From: Bacillota bacterium
Lineage (GTDB): Bacteria > Bacillota > Clostridia > Lachnospirales > Bianqueaceae
Length of the DNA: 64,000 nt
Direction of reading: 5' to 3'
Assembly (NCBI GenBank): GCA_017442735.1
Contig: JAFRZE010000003.1
Location: forward strand, 103,896-167,895
The position numbers and the translations under genes are program-made. Below the pieces are notes generated by a model. The model ran no database searches. It saw nothing but the letters and a program-made list of their open reading frames with translations, and was not told the origin of the DNA. Below, piece after piece: positions 1 through 9,434 of the stretch; position 1 is the first letter of the stretch; every line of letters begins with the position of its first letter.

Positions 1-1
1 T

Positions 2-148
2 CTTTTGCTGGCAGTTTTAAGTCCGGTCGGAGCGCTCCTTGGGATGCTCGTATTCCGGCATAAGATCCGTAAGCCGAAGTTTTATATCACGGTTCCGCTG
101 CTGCTGATCATCGAGGCGGCAGCCTGCTGGTGGTTCTTTCTGCGCTAA
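2..148 (+). CDS. DUF1294 family membrane protein, C-terminal part (cut by window edge)
   Basis: An open frame runs in from the left edge and ends at TAA 146-148, giving 48 residues. It contains the phrase MLVFRHKIRKPKFYI flanked by hydrophobic stretches (LLLAVLSPVGALLG and PLLLIIEAAACWWFF). The FRHK-(T/I)-RKPKF core between two membrane helices is the hallmark of small DUF1294 membrane proteins, which are about 90-150 residues long and of unknown function. Only the last two helices are visible. It ends 25 bp before the next gene on the same strand, so co-transcription is possible. Confidence 0.75.
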   Translation, partial: LLLAVLSPVGALLGMLVFRHKIRKPKFYITVPLLLIIEAAACWWFFLR

Positions 149-173
149 ATAATTATATCTGGAGGAATAAGGC

Positions 174-3008
174 ATGGCAAATATCTGGGATCCGAAAAAG
201 TTTGCGGCCTGCGCGAGGCAGGCACAGGCAGAGGGCATCGTCCTTCTGAAAAATGACAATAAAGCACTCCCGCTGGCCAAGGGAACGAAGATCGCGGTCT
301 TCGGCCGGACGCAGATGAACTATTTCAAGAGTGGTACCGGGTCCGGCGGCGCGGTCAACGTAGATCATATCACGGGCATCTGGGAAGGCCTGCTTCACGC
401 GGACTGCTTTAAACTCAACCAGACTGTCCGTAAAGCCTATGAAGACTTTGTCAAGGATCATCCGTTTGACGCTGGTCACGGCTGGGCGACCGAGCCCTGG
501 TTCCAGGAGGAGATGATCCCGGAGGAGGCGCTGGTGGAAGAGGCCGCGAAAGAGTCTGAAGCGGCAGTCCTGATCCTTGGCCGGACGGCAGGCGAAGACC
601 ATGACAACAGCGCTGCGCCTGGCAGCTATCTGCTGACGGACGATGAAAAAATGCTGCTGAAGATGGTCACGGATGCCTTTAGCCGTACGATTGTCGTACT
701 CAATACAGGCAATATCATCGACATGAAATGGGTGAAGGAATATGACCCCGCGGCCGTTCTCTATGCCTGGCAGGGCGGACAGGAAGGCGGCGACGGGATC
801 GCGGATGTGCTCTCCGGAAAAGCGAATCCATCCGGCCGCCTGCCCGATACGATCGCCTATGATATCAAGGATTATCCGTCTACAAAGAACTTTGGCGATC
901 CGGACCGCAACCTCTGGCAGGAGGATATCTATGTCGGTTACCGCTACTTCGAGACCTTCGCGAAAGACAAGGTCCTGTATCCGTTCGGTTTCGGACTGAG
1001 CTATACATCGTTCTCGCAGGAAGTGGTTTCCTTCGATCAGCAGGATGGCGTGATCAGCCTTTGTGTGCGCGTGACCAACACCGGCGATGTGGCCGGTAAG
1101 GAAGTCGTCCAGGTATATGTCGAGGCGCCGCAGGGCAAGCTCGGAAAACCTTTGAGAAGCCTGATCGCTTTCGGCAAGACGAAACTGCTTGTCCCCGGGG
1201 AAAAACAGGAACTTTCGTTCAAGGTCGGACCTTATACCTATGCTTCCTATGACGATACCGGAGCGACCGGTTATAAAAGCGCGTACGTGCTGGAAGAGGG
1301 AACATACAAAGTCTATTCCGGCGTGAATGTGCGGGAAGCCGTGCTCTGCGGAAGCTTTGAGATCGATGGCGTCCGGCTGATCCAGCAGCTGGCCGAAGCC
1401 ATGGCGCCGGTCAGAGAGATGGAACGGTTCGTTCCCAAACAGACGCCGGATGGCCTGGTGGTCTCCTGCCGGAAGATCCCGCAACGGACAGTGAGTCAGC
1501 TGATCGAACGGGAAGAGGGACTGGACGAACTGGTCGCGAAGACGAAACCTTATACAGGTGATCAGGGCTATAAACTGAAAGATGTGGCGGAAGGCCGGGT
1601 GTCCATGGAAGATTTCCTGGCACAGATCTCGGACGAAGGCCTGATGGCGATGATGCGCGGCGAGGGCATGTGCTCACCCAAGGTAACGCCAGGTATTGCC
1701 GGCGCGTTCGGAGGTGTGTGCGAAGAGCTGGTAGGGCTGGGGATCCCGGTGTGCGGCTGCGCCGACGGACCGAGCGGTATCCGTATGGACTGCGGTACAC
1801 ACGCGTTCGCGATGCCTAACGGCACCTGCCAGGCCAGTACCTTTAACGCGGATCTGATCAAAGAACTGTATGTCTGGGAAGGTCTGGAGCTGAGAAAGAA
1901 CCGGATCGACTGTCTGCTGGGCCCGGGCATGAATATTCACCGCAATCCTCTGAATGGCCGTAACTTCGAATACTTCTCTGAGGATCCGCTTCTGACAGGT
2001 AAGATGGCGGCGGAGCAGATCAAAGGCATGGATACCTACGGAACGACCGGCGTCATCAAGCATTTCTGCTGCAACACGCAGGAATTCCGCCGCAGCTTTA
2101 CGGACGCGGTCGTCTCTGAACGAGCGGTTCGTGAGATCTACCTGAAAGGCTATGAGATCGCCGTGAAAGAAGGCGGTGCGAGAGCCGTCATGACCAGCTA
2201 CGGCCCGGTGAACGGTATCTTCAGTTCCTCGAATTATGACCTGCTGACCAGGATCCTGCGAGGCGAGTGGGGATTTGACGGGATCGTCATGACCGACTGG
2301 TGGGCGAAGGGCAACGACGTGCCGGAAGAAGATGGACAGCTTTCCAACGTTTCCTCTCAGGTACGTGCGCAGAACGACCTCAACATGGTCAACTCCAACG
2401 CGGCCGACAACTCCGGCCACGATGACCTGCCTGAGGCGCTGTCTTCCGGCCGGCTGACGAGAGCGGAGCTTTGCCGCTCGGCTGAGAATATCTGCCGGTT
2501 CGCGATCAGCAGCATTTCCTATCTCTTCGCGACGGGAGCCGAGACCGAGCTGGATCATGAGCTGGAAGCGGCTCTTTCCGAGGAAGACCTGGCGCTTCGT
2601 CAGACAGTGGTAGCCCGTTTCCTGACGAAGGAATATGACCTGGATACCAAGCTGATCAAGGCGGAAAGAGGGGAGACCACGATCTTCAACGTCCAGCCGA
2701 GACAGCAGGGCATGTATAAGATCACGATCCGTGTTCGCGCGAAAGAAGGTTTTGAGCCGCAGGCACAACTGCCGATGAGCATCTTCATTGATAAGGCACT
2801 GGTCAAAGCGATCACCCTCACCGGCGCGGATACCGAATGGCAGGAATTCGACTTCCAGCATGTCAGCGTAGTCAACTCCTTCTTCCTGAAATTCTTCTTC
2901 GGCCAGACGGGACTGGAAATATCAAATGTTCACTTCGAACTATTAGTTACGAGAGAAGAATTGATGCGTCGATTCAAGGAAGCAAGTAAAGAGAAAGAAG
3001 ACAAATAA
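174..3008 (+). CDS. GH3 beta-glucosidase-type enzyme with permuted domain order
   Basis: A 944-residue cytoplasmic glycoside hydrolase with no signal peptide. The usual GH3 order is reversed. The (alpha/beta)6 sandwich domain comes first (about residues 15-240, with LLKNDNKALPL and GGQEGGDGIADVLSGKANPSGRLP), followed by a fibronectin-III-like domain (about 265-400, GKEVVQVYVEAP). The catalytic TIM barrel comes third (about 480-800, with GLGIPVCGCADGPSGIRMD, KHFCCN and GFDGIVMTDWW). Asp708 in MTDWW is the expected nucleophile. A further beta-rich tail of about 100 residues follows. This permuted order is known for beta-glucosidases of ruminal Firmicutes. The ATG has GGAGG about 10 bases upstream. 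The likely substrate is short beta-glucosides or beta-xylosides; the exact sugar cannot be read from sequence. Confidence 0.9.
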   Translation: MANIWDPKKFAACARQAQAEGIVLLKNDNKALPLAKGTKIAVFGRTQMNYFKSGTGSGGAVNVDHITGIWEGLLHADCFKLNQTVRKAYEDFVKDHPFDAGHGWATEPWFQEEMIPEEALVEEAAKESEAAVLILGRTAGEDHDNSAAPGSYLLTDDEKMLLKMVTDAFSRTIVVLNTGNIIDMKWVKEYDPAAVLYAWQGGQEGGDGIADVLSGKANPSGRLPDTIAYDIKDYPSTKNFGDPDRNLWQEDIYVGYRYFETFAKDKVLYPFGFGLSYTSFSQEVVSFDQQDGVISLCVRVTNTGDVAGKEVVQVYVEAPQGKLGKPLRSLIAFGKTKLLVPGEKQELSFKVGPYTYASYDDTGATGYKSAYVLEEGTYKVYSGVNVREAVLCGSFEIDGVRLIQQLAEAMAPVREMERFVPKQTPDGLVVSCRKIPQRTVSQLIEREEGLDELVAKTKPYTGDQGYKLKDVAEGRVSMEDFLAQISDEGLMAMMRGEGMCSPKVTPGIAGAFGGVCEELVGLGIPVCGCADGPSGIRMDCGTHAFAMPNGTCQASTFNADLIKELYVWEGLELRKNRIDCLLGPGMNIHRNPLNGRNFEYFSEDPLLTGKMAAEQIKGMDTYGTTGVIKHFCCNTQEFRRSFTDAVVSERAVREIYLKGYEIAVKEGGARAVMTSYGPVNGIFSSSNYDLLTRILRGEWGFDGIVMTDWWAKGNDVPEEDGQLSNVSSQVRAQNDLNMVNSNAADNSGHDDLPEALSSGRLTRAELCRSAENICRFAISSISYLFATGAETELDHELEAALSEEDLALRQTVVARFLTKEYDLDTKLIKAERGETTIFNVQPRQQGMYKITIRVRAKEGFEPQAQLPMSIFIDKALVKAITLTGADTEWQEFDFQHVSVVNSFFLKFFFGQTGLEISNVHFELLVTREELMRRFKEASKEKEDK

Positions 3009-3036
3009 AAGACTAAAAGATGACCAGATAAAGAGA

Positions 3037-3097
3037 GCCCCATGGGTGTCTCTCATGCGCGAACTGCCGAGCATGAAGGCGCCCATGGGGCTTTTCT
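3037..3097. terminator. Bidirectional terminator between convergent GH3 genes
   Basis: A perfect 10-bp inverted repeat, GCCCCATGGG (3037-3046) with CCCATGGGGC (3082-3091), is followed by TTTTCTC. The long loop carries an inner inverted repeat (TCATGC/GCATGA). It sits between the ends of two convergent genes and could serve both. Confidence 0.75.
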
Positions 3098-3117
3098 CAT
3101 TGATTCTTTCTTTGTAT

Positions 3118-5733
3118 TTACTTTGCTGCGTTTCTCTTATCGACCACTATCTTCTTTGCGACTTTCAGGATCCGGTAAGCACAGAGCTGAAGTTCCGCCT
3201 TGGTGATGGGATAGCGAACGCCGGGATCGCCTTCCTTTGCGCCGACGGAACGGATGATGGACTCCACATCCATCTCGTTGCCGGGCTCGGTCAGGTCGTT
3301 GCCTGCTTTGATGCAGCCGGCCGCGTCAGAGGTAGGATATTTCTTTACCTGTTCGCCGCCGATGGTCATGCCGCCGGTGGTGCCCCAGTCAGTCATAACA
3401 AAGCCTTCGAAGCCCCACTCATCTCTCAGAAGAGAGGTGACCGTGTCATACTTGTTCGCCGCATGCTCGCCATTGACCAGGTTATAGGAGGTCATCAGGG
3501 ACAGCGGCTGGGAAGTCTTGACCGCGATCTCAAATCCTTTCAGGAAGATCTCACGGATCGCGCGCTCGGAGCAGTGGGAGTTGACGAAGTTACGGTTGTC
3601 TTCGGCATTGTTCAGGCAGAAATGCTTGATGGTCGTTCCGCAGCCGGGATGCTTCTGGACGCCTCTGGTATCGGCAGCCGCGCAGCAACCTGCTACCAGC
3701 GGATCCTCGGAATAGTACTCGAAGTTGCGGCCGCAGAGCGGGTTGCGATGGATATTCATACCGGGAGCGAGCCACAGATGTGCGCCGAACTCTTCCATCT
3801 CTGATCCGACGATATCACCGGCCGCTTCGACCGCATCCATATCCCAGGTCTGTGCCAGCAGGGTCGCGATCGGGATCGCGGTGCAGTACTGATAGTAATC
3901 TTCCGCATCATCGGGACGAACCGGTTTGGGACCGCCCATGCTGAGCAGGTTGTCGAATTCGGATTCTGCCAGACCGGGGATCGGATTGCCTTCGGGATCC
4001 GCGACGAAATGCGTGGAAAGACGAAGACCGGCAGGACCGTCCGCCAGGACCAGGTTCGGAACATGACGGCTTTCGATCAGAATGGAAGTGGTGTCGCCGG
4101 CCGCGCCGGGGACCGCGTTGGAAGCCGCGCCGATGGTGGAATTCGCACCGAATGTGCCGCCTCTGGCGGTACCGACAGTCAGCTCGGCCATCTCTTCGAT
4201 CGTCAGCTGAGCGACCAGTTCTTTCAGATCGGCTTTGCCTTCGATGACATCATCCAGGGTGATGACATAATCCTTGTCGGTCGTCATTTCTTCCGGCTCG
4301 CCGCTGTAAACGATGGTCTCGGTCACGATGGCTTCCGGATCAAGCAGAAGTACAGGAGCCGCTGCCTTCTCGGCTTCTTCGCCTTCGTAGCTGTAAGGCG
4401 CGCAGTCGGGATGGATCAGTTCGAATTCCTCGTCCGGCTGAACCTTGTTCTGAAGGATGGAAACGATCTTCTTTTCGGGCAGTTCGACCGCCGCCGCGAT
4501 ATGGGTGTTACGGGAATGAGTACCCACACGGATGTAATATTTGCCCTTGGACATGCAGTAACGGGCATGTTTCTCGCAGTAGGAAGCCATATCCTTCGCC
4601 GCGAAGCAGATGGTCAGCTGCTGCTCCTCGCCGGGCGCGAGTTCTTTCGTTTTCGCGAAGCCGGCCAGTTCCTGGTAGGGTTTATCGGGGCCGTTGTCGT
4701 TCGGAGCGGAATAGTATACCTGAACGACTTCACGTCCGGCATATTCGGTACCGGTGTTTTTAACAGTGGCCTTGACGATGATATTCGCGCCTTCGACCTT
4801 GACTTCATCTGTGCGGACATCAAAGGAGGTGTATGCCAGGCCGTAGCCAAAGGGATAGGCGGGAGCGACGTTAAAGGTATCGAAATAGCGATAGCCCACG
4901 TAAATACCTTCATGGTAATATTCGTCATCGATGTCGCCGTTCATGTGGCTGAAAGTCAGGGCGTTGGGGTAGTCGGTGTAATTCTCGGCCCAGGTGGTAG
5001 TCAGATGGCCGGAGGGGACCGTCTTGCCGGTCACGGCATCCGCCAGGGAGTAGCCGGAGAAGTTACCGGCCTGGCTCATGATCAGGATGGAATCTACCGA
5101 GGGGCAGGCACGAAGGAACTTGGTGTCGATCACACCGCCGACATTCAGGACGACAGCGATCTTATCGTAGACTTTGCTAAGGGCTTCCAGATTCTGCTTT
5201 TCATTTTCGGTCAGTTCATAGTCGCCGGGTACGGGATGCCGGTCAGCACCTTCGCCGGAAGTACGGGCAATGACATAGAGGGCTGCGTCCGCCTTTTCTT
5301 TCAGATCCTCTTCGGAGATCTCCGGAACATCCGGATCTTTATACGGATGGCCAAGGACTTCCATCAGCGCTTCCATGCCTCTTTCCTGAAAAGCCTTCCG
5401 GATACGGGCAGTCCAGGCGGCTTTCGCGTCTGTGCAGTTTTTGTCATGAAGGTCGAGCCAGGCGTTGGAGGTGAGGACAAAGCCGGCGTCTTCCAGTCCC
5501 TGCTGAACATTCACGACGGTCCGGGTATTGACGTCACCGGAACCGGTACCGCCTTTGATCGTGCGGCGCACACCAGAACCGAAAGCGGCCAGTGTTTTGA
5601 CATTTTTAAAAGGCAGGGAGCCGCCGTTCTTCAAAAGGACCATTCCCTGCGGGGCAATCGCCCGGGTACGTTCACCGTTCTGTATTTCGCGTTCAGTGAT
5701 ATCCGGACTCTTGCTTGCGTAAAGTTTAGCCAT
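3118..5733 (-). CDS. Second permuted GH3 glucosidase-type enzyme
   Basis: An 871-residue cytoplasmic GH3 enzyme with the same reversed domain order as the neighbouring gene at 174. It begins with the sandwich domain (GMVLLKNGGSLPFKNVKTLA, SGTGSGDVN-like loop), then the fibronectin-III-like module (GREVVQVYYSAP), then the barrel (HVPNLVLADGPAGLRLS, KHFCLNNAEDNRN, GFEGFVMTDWGTTGG). Asp782 in MTDWG is the predicted nucleophile. It lacks the long C-terminal extension of its neighbour and ends soon after the barrel with RILKVAKKIV. AGGAGG lies just upstream of the ATG at 5733. It is transcribed toward the other GH3, and the two sequences differ enough that they are probably old paralogues with different specificity, not a recent duplication. 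Confidence 0.9.
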   Translation of the reverse strand: MAKLYASKSPDITEREIQNGERTRAIAPQGMVLLKNGGSLPFKNVKTLAAFGSGVRRTIKGGTGSGDVNTRTVVNVQQGLEDAGFVLTSNAWLDLHDKNCTDAKAAWTARIRKAFQERGMEALMEVLGHPYKDPDVPEISEEDLKEKADAALYVIARTSGEGADRHPVPGDYELTENEKQNLEALSKVYDKIAVVLNVGGVIDTKFLRACPSVDSILIMSQAGNFSGYSLADAVTGKTVPSGHLTTTWAENYTDYPNALTFSHMNGDIDDEYYHEGIYVGYRYFDTFNVAPAYPFGYGLAYTSFDVRTDEVKVEGANIIVKATVKNTGTEYAGREVVQVYYSAPNDNGPDKPYQELAGFAKTKELAPGEEQQLTICFAAKDMASYCEKHARYCMSKGKYYIRVGTHSRNTHIAAAVELPEKKIVSILQNKVQPDEEFELIHPDCAPYSYEGEEAEKAAAPVLLLDPEAIVTETIVYSGEPEEMTTDKDYVITLDDVIEGKADLKELVAQLTIEEMAELTVGTARGGTFGANSTIGAASNAVPGAAGDTTSILIESRHVPNLVLADGPAGLRLSTHFVADPEGNPIPGLAESEFDNLLSMGGPKPVRPDDAEDYYQYCTAIPIATLLAQTWDMDAVEAAGDIVGSEMEEFGAHLWLAPGMNIHRNPLCGRNFEYYSEDPLVAGCCAAADTRGVQKHPGCGTTIKHFCLNNAEDNRNFVNSHCSERAIREIFLKGFEIAVKTSQPLSLMTSYNLVNGEHAANKYDTVTSLLRDEWGFEGFVMTDWGTTGGMTIGGEQVKKYPTSDAAGCIKAGNDLTEPGNEMDVESIIRSVGAKEGDPGVRYPITKAELQLCAYRILKVAKKIVVDKRNAAK

Positions 5734-5837
5734 ATGTTCCTCCTGAAAATAGTTTATAATTTATCTAATTTTATCAGAAAAACGCCCGAGGTGCAATATG
5801 TCCGATCATCAGACTGGCTTTTTTTCTTTGTTTCTGG

Positions 5838-5870
5838 TATGATGGGAACAGACAGTTTTTAAGGAGGTAC
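5838..5870 (+). promoter_or_regulatory. Extended -10 promoter and RBS of the 5876-12896 operon
   Basis: TGG-TATGAT (TATGAT at 5838-5843) forms an extended -10 box behind a T-rich tract with no good -35. A strong AAGGAGG (5861-5867) precedes the ATG at 5876. The region is shared with the divergent GH3 gene ending upstream. Confidence 0.5.
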
Positions 5871-5875
5871 TTCCG

Positions 5876-7489
5876 ATGGATTATCAATATGAGATGAAGG
5901 AACTCACCTTTAAGGGACCGGAGCCATCAGGGTCACATGTGGAAACAGACCTTGAGGCGGTCTTTACTCTTGGAGAAGAAAAAACCACCGTGAAAGGTTT
6001 CTATGCCGGTGACGGACAGTATAGAATCCGTTTTCTTCCATTGAAAGAAGGAAACTATACTTATAAAGTCAGCGGAATTGTCAGTGATTCGGGAAGCCTC
6101 AGTGTGCAGCCTGCCAGAGCCGGTCAGCACGGTCCTGTATGGGCAGAGGAGACACATCTTCGCTTTGCGGACGGGACATGGTTCCACAGCTTCGGAACCA
6201 CGGTTTACGCCCTGGCACACCAGTCCGGAGAACTGACGGAAGAAACCTTTTCTTCGCTGCGGGAAGCACCTTTCAATAAAGTCAGGATGTGCCTGTTCCC
6301 GAAACATTACAACTATAATCATAATGACCCGGATTTCTTCCCTTTTAATATCCTTCCCGGAAGAAAGTATGAGTTCAGGGACGCGCCGGCTTTTGTGGAT
6401 CCTTCCGATGAGATACCCGTCTGGGATGTTCATCATCCGGATTTCCGCTTCTGGGATTCTTTTGAAAAAAAGCTGGTCAGGCTGGACAAAATGGGGATCC
6501 AGGTGGATCTGATCCTGTTCCATCCATATGACCGCTGGGGATTCGCGAAGCTGTCGCCGGAAGACAATCTGGTCTATCTGGATTATCTGGTCAGAAGGTT
6601 TGCCGCTTATCCGAATATCTGGTGGTCACTGGCAAACGAGTATGATCTGTGCCGGGCGAAAGACCTTTCGGACTGGCCGAAGTTCGAGGATAAGATCGCG
6701 GAAACGGATCCGTACCATCATCTGATGTCGAATCACAACTGTTTCCCGCTCTATGATTTTTCCCATGAAAAAATCACGCATTGCAGCTGCCAGCTTCGTA
6801 CCATGACCATGGTACCGGAACTGCAAAGGAAATACGGGAAGCCGGTGCTCTATGACGAGTGTGTCTACGAAGGCAATCTGCCGGAGACCTGGGGATCGAT
6901 CTCCGCGGCTGAAATGGTGAATCGTTTCTGGAAAGTGACGGCGACCGGCGGCTACTGCACCCACGGCGAAGTCTTTCTGGATCCTGCACAGGAGGAGCTG
7001 GATGAAGCAGTGCTCTGGTGGGCGAAAGGCGGGAAACTGAAGGGAAAAAGTCCCAGACGGATCGCGTTTCTCCGGAGTATTATGGAGGAGATCGGTGATC
7101 CGTTGTCACCGGTCGTGGGCGGTATATGGAATCTGCTGACGATGTCGGAGACAGAGCTCGCGCAGGCGCTCGAAAAGCTTCCATCCGGCATGAAGGGCTT
7201 GGTCCGGGTGATGCTTTCCATGGATAAGGTGGAACTTACCCGTCATGTGGATGCGGAAGCGGAGTTCGTCGGAGCGACGGATGACAGGCGCGTGTTCCTG
7301 TTCTATTACGGAACCGACTGTCACGCACGTGTGACGATCGATCTTCCGGAAGATCGTGTGTATAAGGTGGAAGTGCTGGATGCCTGGAATATGACCCGGA
7401 TGTTGGCAAACAACGCGGCCAGCGGGAAGACGGTCATCCGTCTGCCGGGGCATGAATACATGGCGGTCCTGGCGACAGCAAAGAAATAG
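5876..7489 (+). CDS. DUF5060/DUF4038-type glycoside hydrolase (clan GH-A-like)
   Basis: A 537-residue cytoplasmic protein. Residues 1-80 form a beta-sandwich of the DUF5060 type (LTFKGPEPSGSHVETDLEAVF, YRIRFLPLKEGNYTYKV). Residues 95-400 form a TIM barrel of the DUF4038/apiosidase-like type (FHSFGTTVYALAHQ, NKVRMCLFPKHYNYN). The C-terminal 110 residues form another beta domain. Glu255 in WWSLANEYD is the likely acid/base and Glu328 in LYDECVYEG the likely nucleophile. Relatives act on apiosyl, rhamnosyl or arabinosyl linkages of plant polysaccharides; the substrate here is unknown. It is first in an operon with proC, a PLP enzyme, a hydrolase and a GH78 rhamnosidase, and ends 12 bp before proC. 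Confidence 0.8.
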   Translation: MDYQYEMKELTFKGPEPSGSHVETDLEAVFTLGEEKTTVKGFYAGDGQYRIRFLPLKEGNYTYKVSGIVSDSGSLSVQPARAGQHGPVWAEETHLRFADGTWFHSFGTTVYALAHQSGELTEETFSSLREAPFNKVRMCLFPKHYNYNHNDPDFFPFNILPGRKYEFRDAPAFVDPSDEIPVWDVHHPDFRFWDSFEKKLVRLDKMGIQVDLILFHPYDRWGFAKLSPEDNLVYLDYLVRRFAAYPNIWWSLANEYDLCRAKDLSDWPKFEDKIAETDPYHHLMSNHNCFPLYDFSHEKITHCSCQLRTMTMVPELQRKYGKPVLYDECVYEGNLPETWGSISAAEMVNRFWKVTATGGYCTHGEVFLDPAQEELDEAVLWWAKGGKLKGKSPRRIAFLRSIMEEIGDPLSPVVGGIWNLLTMSETELAQALEKLPSGMKGLVRVMLSMDKVELTRHVDAEAEFVGATDDRRVFLFYYGTDCHARVTIDLPEDRVYKVEVLDAWNMTRMLANNAASGKTVIRLPGHEYMAVLATAKK

Positions 7490-7501
7490 GAGGAAGAATA
7501 T

Positions 7502-8296
7502 ATGAATATCGGATTTATCGGCTCGGGCGTGATGGGAAGCGCGCTGGCCAAGGCGGTGAGCCACTCAGGGAAAGGAACCATTCTGGTTTCGGATGTCGAC
7601 AGCAAAAAGGCAGAGGCGCTCGCAAAAGAACTCGGCGGGCAGACCGCACTCAATCAGGAGATCGCCAAGGAAGCGGATTACATCTTTCTGGCGGTAAAAC
7701 CGCAATATATGGCAGGTATGCTGGATGGTATCAAAGACGTTCTGGCCTCGAGACAGGACCGATTTGTCATCGTATCCATGGCGGCAGGTCTGACGATCAA
7801 ACGGATCAAGGAGCTCGCAGGCGGGGATTATCCGGTCATCCGGATCATGCCCAATACACCGGCTTCGATCGGGCAGGGCGTGGTGATCGTCAGTCCCGAT
7901 CAGCTGGTTACAGAAGAAGAGATCAACCTGGCCATGTCCATGCTGAGTCCGGCGGGAAAGCTGGTCCGGCTGAGTGAGAAGCAGCTGGATGCCGGCGGAT
8001 CCATCTCAGGCTGTGGACCGGCATTTGTCGATTTGTTTGTGGAAGCGCTGGCGGATGGCGGTGTGCTTTGCGGCGTCCCGAGAAAAGAAGCCATGGAACT
8101 GGCCGCTCAGATGGTCCTGGGATCCGCCGCTCTGATCCTGGAAAGCGGAAAGCATCCGGGTGAATTGAAGGACATGGTCTGTTCTCCCGGAGGAACGACG
8201 ATCGAAGGTGTGCGGGCACTGGAAAACGGCGGTTTTCGAAGCGCTGTGATGGAAGCCGTGATCGCCTCATATGAAAAGAACGCGAAGCTGGGATAA
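7502..8296 (+). CDS. proC: Pyrroline-5-carboxylate reductase
   Basis: 264 residues, the usual length for ProC. It performs the last step of proline synthesis, reducing 1-pyrroline-5-carboxylate with NAD(P)H in the cytoplasm. The N-terminal Rossmann motif is GFIGSGVMGSALA. The C-terminal dimerisation domain carries the family signature CSPGGTTIEGVRALENGGF. RBS GGAGGAAG lies upstream of the ATG. The gene sits inside a glycosidase operon, 12 bp after a glycoside hydrolase and 4 bp before a D-threonine-aldolase-like gene, which is unusual company for a housekeeping gene. A related imine reductase role cannot be excluded. Confidence 0.9.
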   Translation: MNIGFIGSGVMGSALAKAVSHSGKGTILVSDVDSKKAEALAKELGGQTALNQEIAKEADYIFLAVKPQYMAGMLDGIKDVLASRQDRFVIVSMAAGLTIKRIKELAGGDYPVIRIMPNTPASIGQGVVIVSPDQLVTEEEINLAMSMLSPAGKLVRLSEKQLDAGGSISGCGPAFVDLFVEALADGGVLCGVPRKEAMELAAQMVLGSAALILESGKHPGELKDMVCSPGGTTIEGVRALENGGFRSAVMEAVIASYEKNAKLG

Positions 8297-8300
8297 TATC

Positions 8301-9434
8301 ATGGATAATCTTTACCAAATCGCTGAGGAAGAAGAGCTTCTGACCCCGTGTCTGATCTACTATGAAGATCTGATCCGAAAGAACACGGACCGGATCATTG
8401 AGATGGCGGGAGGCGATCCGGAAAGGCTCTGGCCCCATATCAAGACGCATAAGTCGCTGGATATGACGAAGCTTCTCCTGTCCTATGGCATTCACAAATT
8501 CAAGACAGCGACCATCGCGGAAGCCGAAATGTGCGCCATGGCCGGTGCTTCGGATATCGTGCTGGCCTATCCGCTGATCGGACCGAATCGTGAGCGGCTT
8601 GTCCGGCTCTCTCTCGCGTATCCGAAGATCCGGTTCTACGCGATCCAGGATGATATGGATCAGATCCGGCAACTGTCGGCCTTTCTTGGTAATAAAGCAG
8701 AAGAAGGACTGATCCCGGCGGATTATGTGCTGCCACTTCTGATTGATGTGGATCTTGGCCTGAAGAGAACCGGCGCTTCGATCGAAGACCTGGAAAAGAT
8801 GGTGAGGAAGACCAGTGAACTGCCATTTCTTCAGATGGAAGGCTTCCACTGTTATGACGGACATCGCCATGAGACAGACTATCAGGAACGGGATCAGCGC
8901 GTGGAAGAGACGGATCAAAGGATCCGGAAGGTGATCGAGGATCTTCGAAAAGAAGGATATCCGCTGCCGGTGATCATCGCCGGCGGGACCCCTTCGTTCC
9001 CGTGTCACGCGGCCCATACCGACTGGTACCTGTCTCCGGGAACATCTTTCATCCATGACTGGGGATATGATGTACACTTCCCGGATCTTCAGTGCACGCC
9101 CGCGGCGGTCGTGGCAAGCCGGGTGGTCTCTCATCCGGCGCCGCATACCTTTACCTGTGACTGCGGGGTGAAAGCCATCGCTACGGATCCCGCTCCGGAG
9201 AGGGGTACGATCTCGGGACTACCGCAGGCAAAAACAGTCATGCAGAACGAGGAGCACTGGGTCTTCCGTCTGCCGGAAAACATGGAAGTGCCTTCCATTG
9301 GTACAGTTCTATATATCATCCCAACGCATATCTGTCCCACGAGCGCTCTCTATCCGGAGATCCTGGTAGCAGAGCAGGGAAAGATCACAAAAACCTGGCC
9401 GGTCACGGCAAGGAACAGAAAACTATGTTACTGA
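8301..9434 (+). CDS. D-threonine aldolase / D-serine deaminase-like PLP enzyme
   Basis: 377 residues of the alanine racemase N-terminal fold (type III PLP barrel). PHIKTHKSLDM near residue 52 contains the lysine expected to bind pyridoxal phosphate, and HCYDGHRHETD and CDCGVKAIATDPAPERG match the D-threonine aldolase / D-serine dehydratase-like group, in which the C-terminal beta domain holds a metal site. Expected activity is retro-aldol cleavage or deamination of a D-beta-hydroxy amino acid. The ATG at 8301 is preferred over an in-frame upstream GTG/ATG inside proC because it begins the conserved part. The end overlaps the next gene by 10 bp, so translation is probably coupled. Confidence 0.8.
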   Translation: MDNLYQIAEEEELLTPCLIYYEDLIRKNTDRIIEMAGGDPERLWPHIKTHKSLDMTKLLLSYGIHKFKTATIAEAEMCAMAGASDIVLAYPLIGPNRERLVRLSLAYPKIRFYAIQDDMDQIRQLSAFLGNKAEEGLIPADYVLPLLIDVDLGLKRTGASIEDLEKMVRKTSELPFLQMEGFHCYDGHRHETDYQERDQRVEETDQRIRKVIEDLRKEGYPLPVIIAGGTPSFPCHAAHTDWYLSPGTSFIHDWGYDVHFPDLQCTPAAVVASRVVSHPAPHTFTCDCGVKAIATDPAPERGTISGLPQAKTVMQNEEHWVFRLPENMEVPSIGTVLYIIPTHICPTSALYPEILVAEQGKITKTWPVTARNRKLCY

